Assembly (NCBI RefSeq): GCF_027912535.1
Contig: NZ_CP115465.1
Coordinates: 1,902,001 to 1,966,000, forward strand
Source of the DNA: Brevundimonas sp. NIBR11
GTDB taxonomy: Bacteria; Pseudomonadota; Alphaproteobacteria; Caulobacterales; Caulobacteraceae
Direction of reading: 5' to 3'
Length of the DNA: 64,000 nt
The position numbers and the translations under genes were made by a program. Shown piece by piece: positions 20,871 through 28,417 of this stretch. The notes under the pieces were generated by a model. The model ran no database searches. It saw only the letters and a program-made list of their open reading frames with translations, and was not told where the DNA came from. Position 1 is the stretch's first letter, and every line of letters begins with the position of its first letter.

Positions 20871-21230
20871 CTACTGATCGGTCGCGGGCTCCGAGACCTC
20901 GGTGCGGATGCGCCGAAAGCGCGCAAAGGCCGCCGCATCGAGGGGAATCACCATCGACACTTCGGTGCGGTCCCCCACGCCCGTCGCTCTCGGGCCTCCG
21001 CCCACGGGTTGCACGCTCGCACGCCCCTGTTCGGCGGACAATATGGCCTCGGCCGCCATCCCGTAGCCGCCCGGCTTCTCGCGGATGACGCGGCAGTTGC
21101 TGAGCCCGCCACGCTCGATCACCGTACAGACCATGGTGACCTCGACCTCGGTCGGCGCTGGGGCCTCGTCCGGCGCCGACGCACAGCCCGCCAGCCCCAT
21201 CGTTGTCAACGCCACAGCAAATCCACGCAT
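20871..21230 (-). CDS. lipoprotein resembling a TonB C-terminal-type domain (copy 2)
   Basis: A 119-residue protein with lipobox MGLAGC after a short signal peptide, an Ala/Pro/Glu linker, then VCTVIERGGLSNCRVIREKP, GYGMAAEAILSAEQGRASV and a final EVSMVIPLDAAAFARFRRI. It shares the Cys...GLSNCxVxxExPxGYGxAA pattern with its neighbour, so the two are likely tandem paralogues. Spacing to the upstream gene is only 3 bp, suggesting one transcript for the three lipoproteins. Confidence 0.7.
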   Translation of the reverse strand: MRGFAVALTTMGLAGCASAPDEAPAPTEVEVTMVCTVIERGGLSNCRVIREKPGGYGMAAEAILSAEQGRASVQPVGGGPRATGVGDRTEVSMVIPLDAAAFARFRRIRTEVSEPATDQ

Positions 21231-21233
21231 GCC

Positions 21234-21803
21234 CTACTCCCGGATCGGTCTCGTCAGGTCGAACTCTACCCGGAAGTGTCGATTGGCGCGACGCAGCTCA
21301 TAGGCGAATACCCGCCCCGGATGGATCTCCACGTTCCAGACGTTGGTCGTCGAGACCGCCGCATCGTTGGCGTTGAACAGGGCGATGGAGAAGGCGTCCA
21401 CCGGGAAGCTCTGCCGCTCGGTCCCGCCGTGCGGAACGCTGTCGCCGCCGTACATATGCAGGGCGTGGGGCGTGCCGTCGGGATAGCGGTGGTCGTGCTT
21501 CAGCCTCAGGCCCGCCTCCGTCCGCGACACGATCCAGGTTCGCGACCGGTCTTCGCCGACGCTGAACGGGATTCGCACTTCGCTCTGCGAACAGTCCCGC
21601 ACCGTCATCACCAGTCTCTGGCTGGCCATGGCCGCATCGACCGCGTCGGTCGAGATCACCTTCCCCTCGAAGCTTTGTCCGCACAGGGCGTTCAGATTGG
21701 CCATGAAGCCGTCTTCGGGGTAGTGCGTCCGTGTCGTTCCGAAATAGGTCCCGGCGCAGCCGGACAGAAGGACGGAAACGGCGGCGATCAGGGCGGCTTT
21801 CAT
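21234..21803 (-). CDS. hypothetical lipoprotein, 189 residues
   Basis: Starts MKAALIAAVSVLLSGCAGTY with lipobox VLLSGC. The mature part contains an ALCGQSFEGKVIS segment, DCSQSEVRIPFSVGEDRSRTW, RLKHDHRYPDGTPHALHMYGG and a C-terminal VFAYELRRANRHFRVEFDLT. It looks like a secreted beta-rich domain with two Cys. I recognise no functional family. It heads the three-lipoprotein run that ends before rpsL. Confidence 0.7.
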   Translation of the reverse strand: MKAALIAAVSVLLSGCAGTYFGTTRTHYPEDGFMANLNALCGQSFEGKVISTDAVDAAMASQRLVMTVRDCSQSEVRIPFSVGEDRSRTWIVSRTEAGLRLKHDHRYPDGTPHALHMYGGDSVPHGGTERQSFPVDAFSIALFNANDAAVSTTNVWNVEIHPGRVFAYELRRANRHFRVEFDLTRPIRE

Positions 21804-21854
21804 GCAGCCAGGCTCGCCCGCGAAGACGACGTCATCAATGCGCCAATACGCCGG

Positions 21855-21882
21855 TTGACTTCGCGACTTCCCTGAGTATGTT
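21855..21882 (+). promoter_or_regulatory. sigma-70-type promoter for rpmG
   Basis: TTGACT (21855-21860), a 16-bp spacer, and TATGTT (21877-21882) read toward rpmG about 50 bp downstream. This is one of the best consensus matches in the window. Confidence 0.65.
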
Positions 21883-21932
21883 CCGCGCCTCTCATTTTAC
21901 GGCTGTCACTGCCGTCGCAAAGGTAATTTCCG

Positions 21933-22100
21933 ATGGCTAAGCCCGCCTCCATCAAGATCCGTCTGAACTCGACGGCCGACACCGGCTTCTTCTACGTCAC
22001 CAAGAAGAACGCCCGTACGATGACCGAGAAGATGGTCGTCAAGAAGTACGACCCGGTCGCCCGCAAGCACGTCGAGTTCAAAGAAGGCAAGATCAAGTAA
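21933..22100 (+). CDS. rpmG: 50S ribosomal protein bL33
   Basis: A 55-residue protein reading [20 protein letters not shown], then [20 protein letters not shown] and [15 protein letters not shown]. This is the Cys-free (zinc-independent) form of L33 common in alphaproteobacteria. It is monocistronic with its own promoter and a terminator right behind it. Confidence 0.97.
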   Translation: MAKPASIKIRLNSTADTGFFYVTKKNARTMTEKMVVKKYDPVARKHVEFKEGKIK

Positions 22101-22123
22101 GGCTCACGCCTCGCTGATATTCG

Positions 22124-22155
22124 AACGCCCGGTCAGAAATGGCCGGGCGTTTTTT
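22124..22155 (+). terminator. Rho-independent terminator after rpmG
   Basis: AACGCCCGG (22124-22132) pairs with CCGGGCGTT (22143-22151) over a 10-nt loop, followed by TTTTT and C. It lies 23 bp past the rpmG stop. Confidence 0.9.
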
Positions 22156-22160
22156 CTTGT

Positions 22161-22300
22161 CTCCTCCCCACGCAGTGGGGAGGTGGCGGCGAGCCTCTTC
22201 GCGAGGCGACGGAGGGGTTCTTCGTGCACCCAGAAAGAGCCCCTCCGTCTCTCCGCTCCGCTACGAGCCACCTCCTCACGCTTCGCTTAGGGAGGAGACG
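22161..22300. repeat. 140-bp intergenic inverted repeat between rpmG and pleD
   Basis: Outer arms CTCCTCCC (22161-) and GGGAGGAG (ending about 22298) and inner arms GGAGGGG/CCCCTCC form a long interrupted hairpin with smaller hairpins inside (CCCCACGCAGTGGGG). It sits between convergent genes. It is the same general class as the repeats at 8696 and 57208, but not the same sequence. Confidence 0.8.
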
Positions 22301-22306
22301 CTACTG

Positions 22307-23671
22307 TTAGGCCGCCCGCGCGATCACACGATCACGCCCCGTGGCCTTCGCCTCGTACACCCCTTCGTCCGCCCGCTTCAGCAGGGCGTCCGGCGTATCC
22401 CCGGCCCCGAGCGTCGCGGCCACGCCGATTGAGATCGTCACCGTGAGATGTTCCTGCCCGCCCATGACGCGGAACGGAGTCGAGCCCACGTCCCGCCTGA
22501 TCCGCTCGGCGATTCGATGCGCGTCCTCGATCCTGGTGCCCGGCATGACGACGACGAACTCTTCGCCTCCCATGCGGCAGGGCAGGTCCACGGCCCGCAC
22601 ATTGGTCGCCAGACGCACGGCGAACTCGCGCAGAACCTCGTCGCCCGCATCGTGGCCGAAGCCGTCGTTGACCTTCTTGAAGTGGTCGATGTCCAGCACC
22701 AAGACCGACACCGGCTCCCCGCCCTGCGCCGCCCGCGTCACGAAGGCCTGCAACTGCCCGGCCATGTAGCGGCGGTTGTGCAAGCCCGTCAGCGCATCGG
22801 TGACCGCCATCTCCAGGCTGTAGTCGAGCTTCTCCTTCAGGAAGTCGGTGTAGCGCTTCCGGCGCACCTGCGTCCGCGCCCGCGCCGCCAGCTCTTCCGG
22901 GTCCACCGGCTTCATCAGGATGTCGTTGACGCCCAGCTCCAGCGCCTTGACCAGCCTCGGCCGGTCCGCCGGATCGACCACCGCCAGGATCGGCAGATGC
23001 CGCGTCGGCTCGGCCGACCGCACCTGGGCGATCAGGCGCAGGCCGTCGAACTCGGCCGCCGCCACATTGACGATCATCAGGTCGATCGCCCCCTTGGACG
23101 CGACCAGGCCGTCGCCGGCGTCGGTCTCGATCGCGGGCCGATGCTCGCGCGTCAGCTCCTCGGCGATCTTCTGGGCCTGTCGCGCATTGTCATCGACGAT
23201 CAGAACCCGTCCGCCCGACCCACGCAGCCGCCCGGCCCCGTCGGTCGTGACCCCCAGCCGCCGCCCGCTTTCCTCGCGCTCGCGGAGCTCGTCCATCACC
23301 AGCTTCAGCCGCGTCAGCGACCGCACGCGCGCGAACAGGACCACGTCGTCCAGCGGCTTGGTGACGAAGTCGTCGGCCCCGGCCTCCAGCCCCTTGATCC
23401 GGTCCTCGCGCCCGTCCAGCGCCGTCACCAGAACGACCGGGATATGGTTGGTCGTCGCATCGGCCTTCAGCCGCTTGCAGGTCTCGAACCCGTCCATGCC
23501 GGGCATCATGACGTCCAGCAGGATGATGTCGGGCTGTTCGGCCGCCGCAATCGTCAGGGCCGTCGCCCCGTCCTGGCAGGTCAGCACATCATAGTATTCC
23601 AGCGTCAGCTTCGCCTCGAGCAGGCGGACGTTGGCCTCGACATCGTCGACCACAAGGATACGCGCGGTCAT
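22307..23671 (-). CDS. pleD: diguanylate cyclase response regulator PleD
   Basis: Makes c-di-GMP at the stalked pole during the swarmer-to-stalked transition in Caulobacter. Its 454 residues match the Caulobacter protein in length. A receiver domain holds Asp53 in LLDVMMPGMDG, a degenerate second receiver spans about 155-270, and a GGDEF domain has the active site GGEEF at 368-372 and an I-site RxxD at 359-362 for product inhibition. The start lies 7 bp after the divK stop, giving the divK-pleD operon. Confidence 0.97.
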   Translation of the reverse strand: MTARILVVDDVEANVRLLEAKLTLEYYDVLTCQDGATALTIAAAEQPDIILLDVMMPGMDGFETCKRLKADATTNHIPVVLVTALDGREDRIKGLEAGADDFVTKPLDDVVLFARVRSLTRLKLVMDELREREESGRRLGVTTDGAGRLRGSGGRVLIVDDNARQAQKIAEELTREHRPAIETDAGDGLVASKGAIDLMIVNVAAAEFDGLRLIAQVRSAEPTRHLPILAVVDPADRPRLVKALELGVNDILMKPVDPEELAARARTQVRRKRYTDFLKEKLDYSLEMAVTDALTGLHNRRYMAGQLQAFVTRAAQGGEPVSVLVLDIDHFKKVNDGFGHDAGDEVLREFAVRLATNVRAVDLPCRMGGEEFVVVMPGTRIEDAHRIAERIRRDVGSTPFRVMGGQEHLTVTISIGVAATLGAGDTPDALLKRADEGVYEAKATGRDRVIARAA

Positions 23672-23678
23672 ACCGGAA

Positions 23679-24062
23679 CTACCCTACGGCTACGGGCTGG
23701 TGCAGGTGCTTCTTCACCGTCTCCAGGAAATGCATCACCGAGATGGGCTTGGAGATATAGGCCTCGCAGCCGCCCTGCCGGATCCGCTCCTCGTCGCCCT
23801 TCATGGCGAAGGCGGTCACGGCGATGATCGGGATGTGGCCGAGCTCCTCGTCGTCCTTCAGCCACTTCGTGACTTCCAGCCCCGAGATCTCTGGCAGCTG
23901 GATGTCCATCAGAATCAGGTCGGGCATGTGCTGGCGCGCCAGAGCCATCGCCTGCAGCCCCTCGCGGGTCTGCAGGATCTGATAGCCCTGGGAGTCGAGC
24001 AGATCATGAAACAGCTTCATGTTCAGCTCGTTATCCTCGACGATGAGGACTTTCTTGGACAT
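23679..24062 (-). CDS. divK: single-domain response regulator DivK
   Basis: A 127-residue receiver domain without an output domain that controls the DivJ/PleC/DivL-CckA pathway, and so CtrA, in Caulobacter. The start at 24062 gives [20 protein letters not shown], with acidic pocket Glu9/Asp10, phosphoacceptor Asp53 in [13 protein letters not shown], conserved Thr in AVTAFAM and Lys in YISKPIS. Upstream residues to 24299 are not conserved and are excluded. It is followed directly by pleD. Confidence 0.96.
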   Translation of the reverse strand: MSKKVLIVEDNELNMKLFHDLLDSQGYQILQTREGLQAMALARQHMPDLILMDIQLPEISGLEVTKWLKDDEELGHIPIIAVTAFAMKGDEERIRQGGCEAYISKPISVMHFLETVKKHLHQPVAVG

Positions 24063-24150
24063 CTTCACCCGGTCTGGCCGTCTCGGCTGACACGCACCCT
24101 GCGCCGCGAGACTTTCCGCTTGTTCGAGTGGGAATATGACCCACCGGGTC

Positions 24151-24165
24151 TTAAGTTGGGGTGAA
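24151..24165 (-). promoter_or_regulatory. possible degenerate CtrA box upstream of divK
   Basis: On the plus strand TTAA-N7-TGAA, one mismatch from TTAA-N7-TTAA, about 90 bp upstream of divK and just before dinB. Caulobacter divK is known to be under CtrA control. A single half-degenerate match can arise by chance. Confidence 0.3.
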
Positions 24166-24186
24166 GTCGGGAATCCAAGCTTGGCC

Positions 24187-25452
24187 ATGAAGGCGATCTG
24201 CCGCGAATGCCTCTGGACCGGAGCGGACGCCATACGGCGCTGCCCGGCCTGCGGTTCGCCGCGCGTTGCCTGCGATCCCGAGCTGGACCAGCTCTCCATC
24301 GCCCACCTGGACTGCGACGCCTTCTACGCCTCGGTGGAGAAGCGCGACCGGCCGGAACTGCGCGACAAACCCGTCATCGTCGGCGGCGGGGTGCGCGGCG
24401 TGGTCTCCACCTGCTGCTATATCGCCCGCATGTACGGCGTTCACTCCGCCATGCCGATGTTCAAGGCGCTGAAAGCCTGCCCCCAGGCCGTGGTCATCAA
24501 GCCGGACTTCTCCAAATACGTCCCCGAGTCGGAACGCATCTTCCGCTTCGTCGGGGAACTCACCCCGCTGGTCCAGACCCTGTCGCTCGACGAAGCCTGG
24601 ATCGACCTCTCGGGAACCGAACGCCTGAACGGCGGCCCGCCGGCCTTCCAGCTCATCCGCCTTCAGAAGCGGATCGAGGAGGAAACCGGTCTCGGCGTCT
24701 CCATCGGTCTCGCTCCCAACCGCTTCCTCGCCAAGATCGCCTCCGAACTCGACAAGCCGCGCGGCTTCTCCGTCATCGGCACGAGGAACGCGCAGGCCCT
24801 TCTCGCCCCCAAGTCCGTCCGCATCTTGCCGGGCGTCGGCCCCGTCTTCGGCAAGACCCTGGTCTCCGACGGCTTCAGCACGGTCGGCGATCTCGCCGCC
24901 GCCGACGTCCGCGACCTGGTCAAACGCTACGGCGAGACGGGCCTCAGGCTCCACGACCTCGCCCACGCCCGCGACGCCCGCTCAGTCAACCCCGAGCACG
25001 ACCGCCGCGGCATGAGCGCCGAAAACACCTTCAACACCGACCTGACCAACGTCGAGGACCTCGAGGCCGAGCTCTGGCCCCTCTGTGAAAAGGTCGCCTC
25101 CAAGGCCCGCCGTGACGGGGTCGCCAGCCGCGTCGTCGTCCTCAAGCTGCGCCGTACCGACTTCAAGATCGTCACCCGCCGCCGGACCCTGCCCGACCCG
25201 GTCCAGACGGCGCGGGCGCTGTTCGCGATCGGCCGCGAACTCCTGACCCCAGAACTGGGCCGCCCTTACCGTTTGATCGGTATCGGTCTCGCCGACATCC
25301 AGGACGTCGAGGACCAGCCCGAGGGCCTCTTCGCCTCCCCCGAGACCCGCACCCTCAAGACCGAAACCACCATCGACGCCCTGCGCCAGAAGTTCGGCGC
25401 CTCCGCCGTTGTGGCCGGTCGGGCCTTGAAGCGGAGAGACAGAGCGCCCTAG
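24187..25452 (+). CDS. dinB: DNA polymerase IV (Y family) with N-terminal zinc-ribbon extension
   Basis: Error-prone lesion-bypass polymerase. From the ATG at 24187 it begins [20 protein letters not shown], a CxxC...CPAC zinc-ribbon-like extension of about 30 residues absent from enteric DinB. The polymerase core follows: [32 protein letters not shown], the catalytic [36 protein letters not shown] and an HhH region [14 protein letters not shown] little-finger domain ends the 421-residue protein. It is divergent from divK. Confidence 0.93.
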   Translation: MKAICRECLWTGADAIRRCPACGSPRVACDPELDQLSIAHLDCDAFYASVEKRDRPELRDKPVIVGGGVRGVVSTCCYIARMYGVHSAMPMFKALKACPQAVVIKPDFSKYVPESERIFRFVGELTPLVQTLSLDEAWIDLSGTERLNGGPPAFQLIRLQKRIEEETGLGVSIGLAPNRFLAKIASELDKPRGFSVIGTRNAQALLAPKSVRILPGVGPVFGKTLVSDGFSTVGDLAAADVRDLVKRYGETGLRLHDLAHARDARSVNPEHDRRGMSAENTFNTDLTNVEDLEAELWPLCEKVASKARRDGVASRVVVLKLRRTDFKIVTRRRTLPDPVQTARALFAIGRELLTPELGRPYRLIGIGLADIQDVEDQPEGLFASPETRTLKTETTIDALRQKFGASAVVAGRALKRRDRAP

Positions 25453-25607
25453 GGCCGAAGGCCCGTCTGCCACCTGGGTTCATCACAGCGCACACGGCGG
25501 GATCACAGTGATCACTGCGGGAAACTCGCTTCGGCCAGACCCCGGGTCTCGTCGTGCGCGCCGTGCCTTGCGTTGTGCTCGCCGTGATGAATCTCTTCGA
25601 CCCAGTC

Positions 25608-26462
25608 CTAGCCCTGCGGCATGCGCTCGGCCCGTGCGTTCAGATAGGCGTGGATATCGTCCAGATCCTGTTTCGTGATGGTGGCGAAATGCTCTCGCGC
25701 CATCTCGCTCATGAAGCCGCGCTCGCGGCCGTCCGGGGCGATCCCGGTGCGCATGAAGCGGTCGAACTGCGCTGCGTCATAGCCCGAGGCCACGATCAGG
25801 TCGGGCGCGACCGATCCGTTCACCTCCGCCCCGCCCAGGTCCGAGCCGTGACACTCCGCGCAGGTCGTCACCGCCAGATAGCGGCCATGCGCGAACTCCG
25901 TCCCCGCGTCGAACGCCGGCTTCGTCTTCGCCGCCGCAACATGGGCCGTGGCCGGTTCCACGCGACCCAGTACGATGGCCAATCGCATCAGGGGTCCAAA
26001 CCGGATCGGCGGCGTCGCCTGCCCGGTCGCCGGATGGCTGCGCAGCCAGGCGACGATGTCGGCCGTATCCTGATCGCTGAGGTCGGTCCACGTCTCCGAG
26101 GGCATGAGCCACAGCGCCGTCCCGTCCGACCGCACGCCTGACCGCACTGCCCGGGCCAGCTGGGCGTCCGAATACCGCCCCAGGACTTGCGTCAGATTGG
26201 TCGTCCAGATCCGGCCCTGAGCGGCGTCGTCCAGCCAGTTTTCGCCCTGCAGAGTGCGCGTGTGGCACCCGTCGCATCCGCGAATGCGCGCTTGATAGGC
26301 GCCGCGCGCCAGGGCTTGCGGATCGGTCGAGGCCGAGATGACCGGCAGAGGGGAATCGACCTTGCGCCGAATGATCGCTTCGCTGGCCGCATACACGCCG
26401 GCGACCGCCACAACGGCCAAGGCCACGATCCCAAGGGCGATCCGCCCGATCCATTTCAACAT
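25608..26462 (-). CDS. membrane-anchored dihaem cytochrome c
   Basis: A 284-residue protein with an N-terminal membrane anchor (IGRIALGIVALAVVAVAGVY) and two class I haem motifs, GCDGCH and TCAECH. Spacing indicates two cytochrome c domains in the periplasm. Axial Met candidates occur after each motif (ALWLMPSETW and ERGFMSEMAR). It resembles cytochrome c subunits of membrane dehydrogenases, but no dehydrogenase subunit is adjacent. It is convergent with dinB, with a 155-bp gap holding a GATCACaGTGATC palindrome at 25501-25513. Confidence 0.88.
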   Translation of the reverse strand: MLKWIGRIALGIVALAVVAVAGVYAASEAIIRRKVDSPLPVISASTDPQALARGAYQARIRGCDGCHTRTLQGENWLDDAAQGRIWTTNLTQVLGRYSDAQLARAVRSGVRSDGTALWLMPSETWTDLSDQDTADIVAWLRSHPATGQATPPIRFGPLMRLAIVLGRVEPATAHVAAAKTKPAFDAGTEFAHGRYLAVTTCAECHGSDLGGAEVNGSVAPDLIVASGYDAAQFDRFMRTGIAPDGRERGFMSEMAREHFATITKQDLDDIHAYLNARAERMPQG

Positions 26463-26569
26463 CTTAAGGTCCCCCGTGCGAAGAGACTTAGCATCGTGAC
26501 CAGGGTTCCGCGAGCGTCGTTTCGGCGCGCGTTCAACCGCTCTTAAGCCCGTGCGTGCATCCTGCGCCC

Positions 26570-27310
26570 ATGTCCGCCTTCCTCGACAAGATGCGCCGCA
26601 GAGGCGGCCGCTACCTCGGCGTTCGCTCCGCCCCCGTCCGCCCTGCGCGCGGCGTCTTCAGCCTGTCTTTCGACGACATCCCCGTGACCGCCTGGACCGA
26701 GGCCTGTCCGATCCTGAAGGAGCACGGGATCGCCGCCACCTATTACGTCGCCGGCGGACTGTCGGGCGGCGAGAATCTCGGCCTGCCCCAGTTCTCGACC
26801 GACCACCTGCAACAGCTGTTCGCCGCCGGCCACGAGGTCGGCTGCCACACCTTCGGCCATACCTCCGCTCTCGCCGTCTCGCCCGAGGCCTACGCCGCCG
26901 ACCTTGAGCGCAACGCCGTCTGGGTCGCCGAGCGCCTCGACGGCCATGTCATGACCACCTTCGCCTACCCCTATGGAGACGTTTCCGTCCGCGCCAAGGC
27001 CGTGGTCGCCCAGCGATTCGCCCTGGCCCGCGGCGTCCGCGATGGCGTCAACGCCGGCAGCGCCGACCGCGCCAACATGCAGGCCATCGGCCTCGAAAGC
27101 CGCCGCCTCCCCGGCTACGACCTCGAAGGCCTGATGGCCGAGACCGCCGCCCGCAAGGGTTGGCTCATCGCCTACGGCCACGACGTCATGGACCGCCCCA
27201 CTCCCTACGGCTGCACCCCTGCCGACCTCGACCGCGTCATCCGCCTGGCCAAGGCCGCCGGGCTGGACATCCAGCCGGTGGGTCAGGCGTGGCGGAGAAT
27301 GGCGGCCTGA
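26570..27310 (+). CDS. polysaccharide deacetylase (NodB domain)
   Basis: A 246-residue carbohydrate esterase family 4 type protein. It has FSLSFDDIPVTAWTEACPIL (motif 1, Asp-Asp), EVGCHTFGHTSAL (motif 2, zinc His-x3-His), TFAYPYGDVSVRAK (motif 3) and a late GWLIAYGHDVMDRPTPYG (motif 5). No signal peptide is visible, so it may act in the cytoplasm or at the membrane face. The start at 26570 is preferred over a GTG at 26555. It is divergent from the cytochrome gene and followed at once by repeat copy A. Confidence 0.88.
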   Translation: MSAFLDKMRRRGGRYLGVRSAPVRPARGVFSLSFDDIPVTAWTEACPILKEHGIAATYYVAGGLSGGENLGLPQFSTDHLQQLFAAGHEVGCHTFGHTSALAVSPEAYAADLERNAVWVAERLDGHVMTTFAYPYGDVSVRAKAVVAQRFALARGVRDGVNAGSADRANMQAIGLESRRLPGYDLEGLMAETAARKGWLIAYGHDVMDRPTPYGCTPADLDRVIRLAKAAGLDIQPVGQAWRRMAA

Positions 27311-27333
27311 CGTCCCTCTCCCAGACTATCGGT

Positions 27334-27854
27334 ACCCATCAACGGGTCGACCCAGGACCCCAACGAATTCAACGCCCGGCTCTGATTAAGGTCTTTATCG
27401 CAGGCGCCCCTCAAACCGGGCGTATACTTTTCCCCATCCCGTCGTTGGGGAAGGCGTCCTGGGCCCAGGACCCGGACGTGCGGCGGGGCCGATCGTAGCG
27501 GGTAGTCGTGGAGGGAGCCAACGATTTGGCTCCCGAAGCGAATGTTCGAGGGGCGTGAAACCTCGGAGCCCGGCGGGCCTGAGCCCGCCGCCCGTCGCGG
27601 GCCTATCGCCTGAGGGTCCAAAGGACCCGGGACCTGTGGTCGGTCATCGTTGCGACGATGATGCAGACCCCTCCCGGGGTGTCCGTACACCCGCTGGGCG
27701 ACGCTCGCGGACCCGGTCGGGGACGGAGCCTCGGCGCGAGCCGAAAAACATTTCATCGGTCCCCGTAACGCGAAAGCAGGGGGCCACCTCGGTTCCGGGC
27801 GACCGCCCAGGCTCCGTCGACTTCCCCAACCCGTTCGCAGCGGAGGAGCGATGA
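27334..27854 (+). repeat. 521-bp structured repeat element, copy A
   Basis: Matches 57194-56674 (minus) over its full length with about 13 substitutions and no gaps; nine lie in the first 100 bp. It is rich in perfect hairpins: 27430-27436/27446-27452, the palindrome 27456-27471, 27513-27520/27527-27534, 27571-27578/27583-27590, 27614-27619/27623-27628, 27645-27650/27655-27660, and a long-range stem 27718-27724/27759-27765 enclosing TCGGC-GCGA-GCCGA. It fills most of the 740-bp gap between the deacetylase gene and atpI. No transposase, clear terminal inverted repeat or target duplication is seen. The sequence flanking it in the gap holds only the atp promoter region. Confidence 0.9.
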
Positions 27855-27945
27855 CGTGCGCCGGCAAGGCTACGATGACGCAGGCGCTGCAATACGTCGG
27901 ACAAACCGACGCGAAATCAATAACTTGAACTATTCCCTGCACGCC

Positions 27946-27972
27946 TTGACCTTCCGCCCCCTCGCCTATAGG
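27946..27972 (+). promoter_or_regulatory. candidate promoter of the atp F0 operon
   Basis: TTGACC (27946-27951) and TATAGG (27967-27972) are 15 bp apart and read toward atpI, 78 bp downstream. It lies 92 bp past the end of repeat copy A. Confidence 0.5.
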
Positions 27973-28049
27973 TTCCGCGCCGAATTCAGACCCCTGTCGG
28001 GGCCCGCAAATCCATGCGTGGCCGGGCGGGCTCAGAAGCAACAAAGCCC

Positions 28050-28409
28050 ATGTCCCAGCCGACGGAATCGCGTGAAGAGGCGATCAAACGCCTCAATGAA
28101 AGCGCATCCGCTCTGGAGGCGAAGACCGCGCGTGAGATGTCGCACGAAGCGGCGGGTCAGGCGGCGGCCGGTCAGGCGTGGCGGATTATCGCCGACCTGT
28201 TCGGCGGCGTGTTCGTGGGCCTGGCCCTCGGCGCAATCGTGGACTGGTATTTCCATACCGGTCCCTGGGGTTTGATCGGCGGCGTCCTTCTGGGCTTCGC
28301 CGTTTCGGTTTGGATGGCCTGGTCGACGGCGCAACGCCTGATGGCCCAGGCTAAGGCAAGCGGAGTGGAGCCGAAGTCGGTTCCCTTCGACGATGACGAA
28401 GAGACTTAA
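28050..28409 (+). CDS. atpI: F0F1 ATP synthase assembly protein AtpI/AtpZ
   Basis: A 119-residue protein with a helical N-terminus (MSQPTESREEAIKRLNESAS) and two membrane spans (DLFGGVFVGLALGAIVDW and GLIGGVLLGFAVSVWMAW) joined by a short loop. First gene of the F0 operon; relatives help assemble the c-ring or import Mg2+. The start at 28050 is preferred over an upstream in-frame codon at 28014. It precedes atpB by 8 bp. Confidence 0.88.
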   Translation: MSQPTESREEAIKRLNESASALEAKTAREMSHEAAGQAAAGQAWRIIADLFGGVFVGLALGAIVDWYFHTGPWGLIGGVLLGFAVSVWMAWSTAQRLMAQAKASGVEPKSVPFDDDEET

Positions 28410-28417
28410 AGGCGCCC

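Noticed and set aside
27555-27854. 99-residue frame within the repeat, also present in copy B
   Set aside because: Frames on both strands are open and the sequence is dominated by hairpins. The residues show no recognisable domain, so I treat it as a by-product of the element, with some doubt.
27334-27854. Insertion sequence or MITE
   Set aside because: No transposase frame, no convincing terminal inverted repeats (ends ACCCATCAACGG and GAGGAGCGATGA do not match) and no target-site duplication at either copy.
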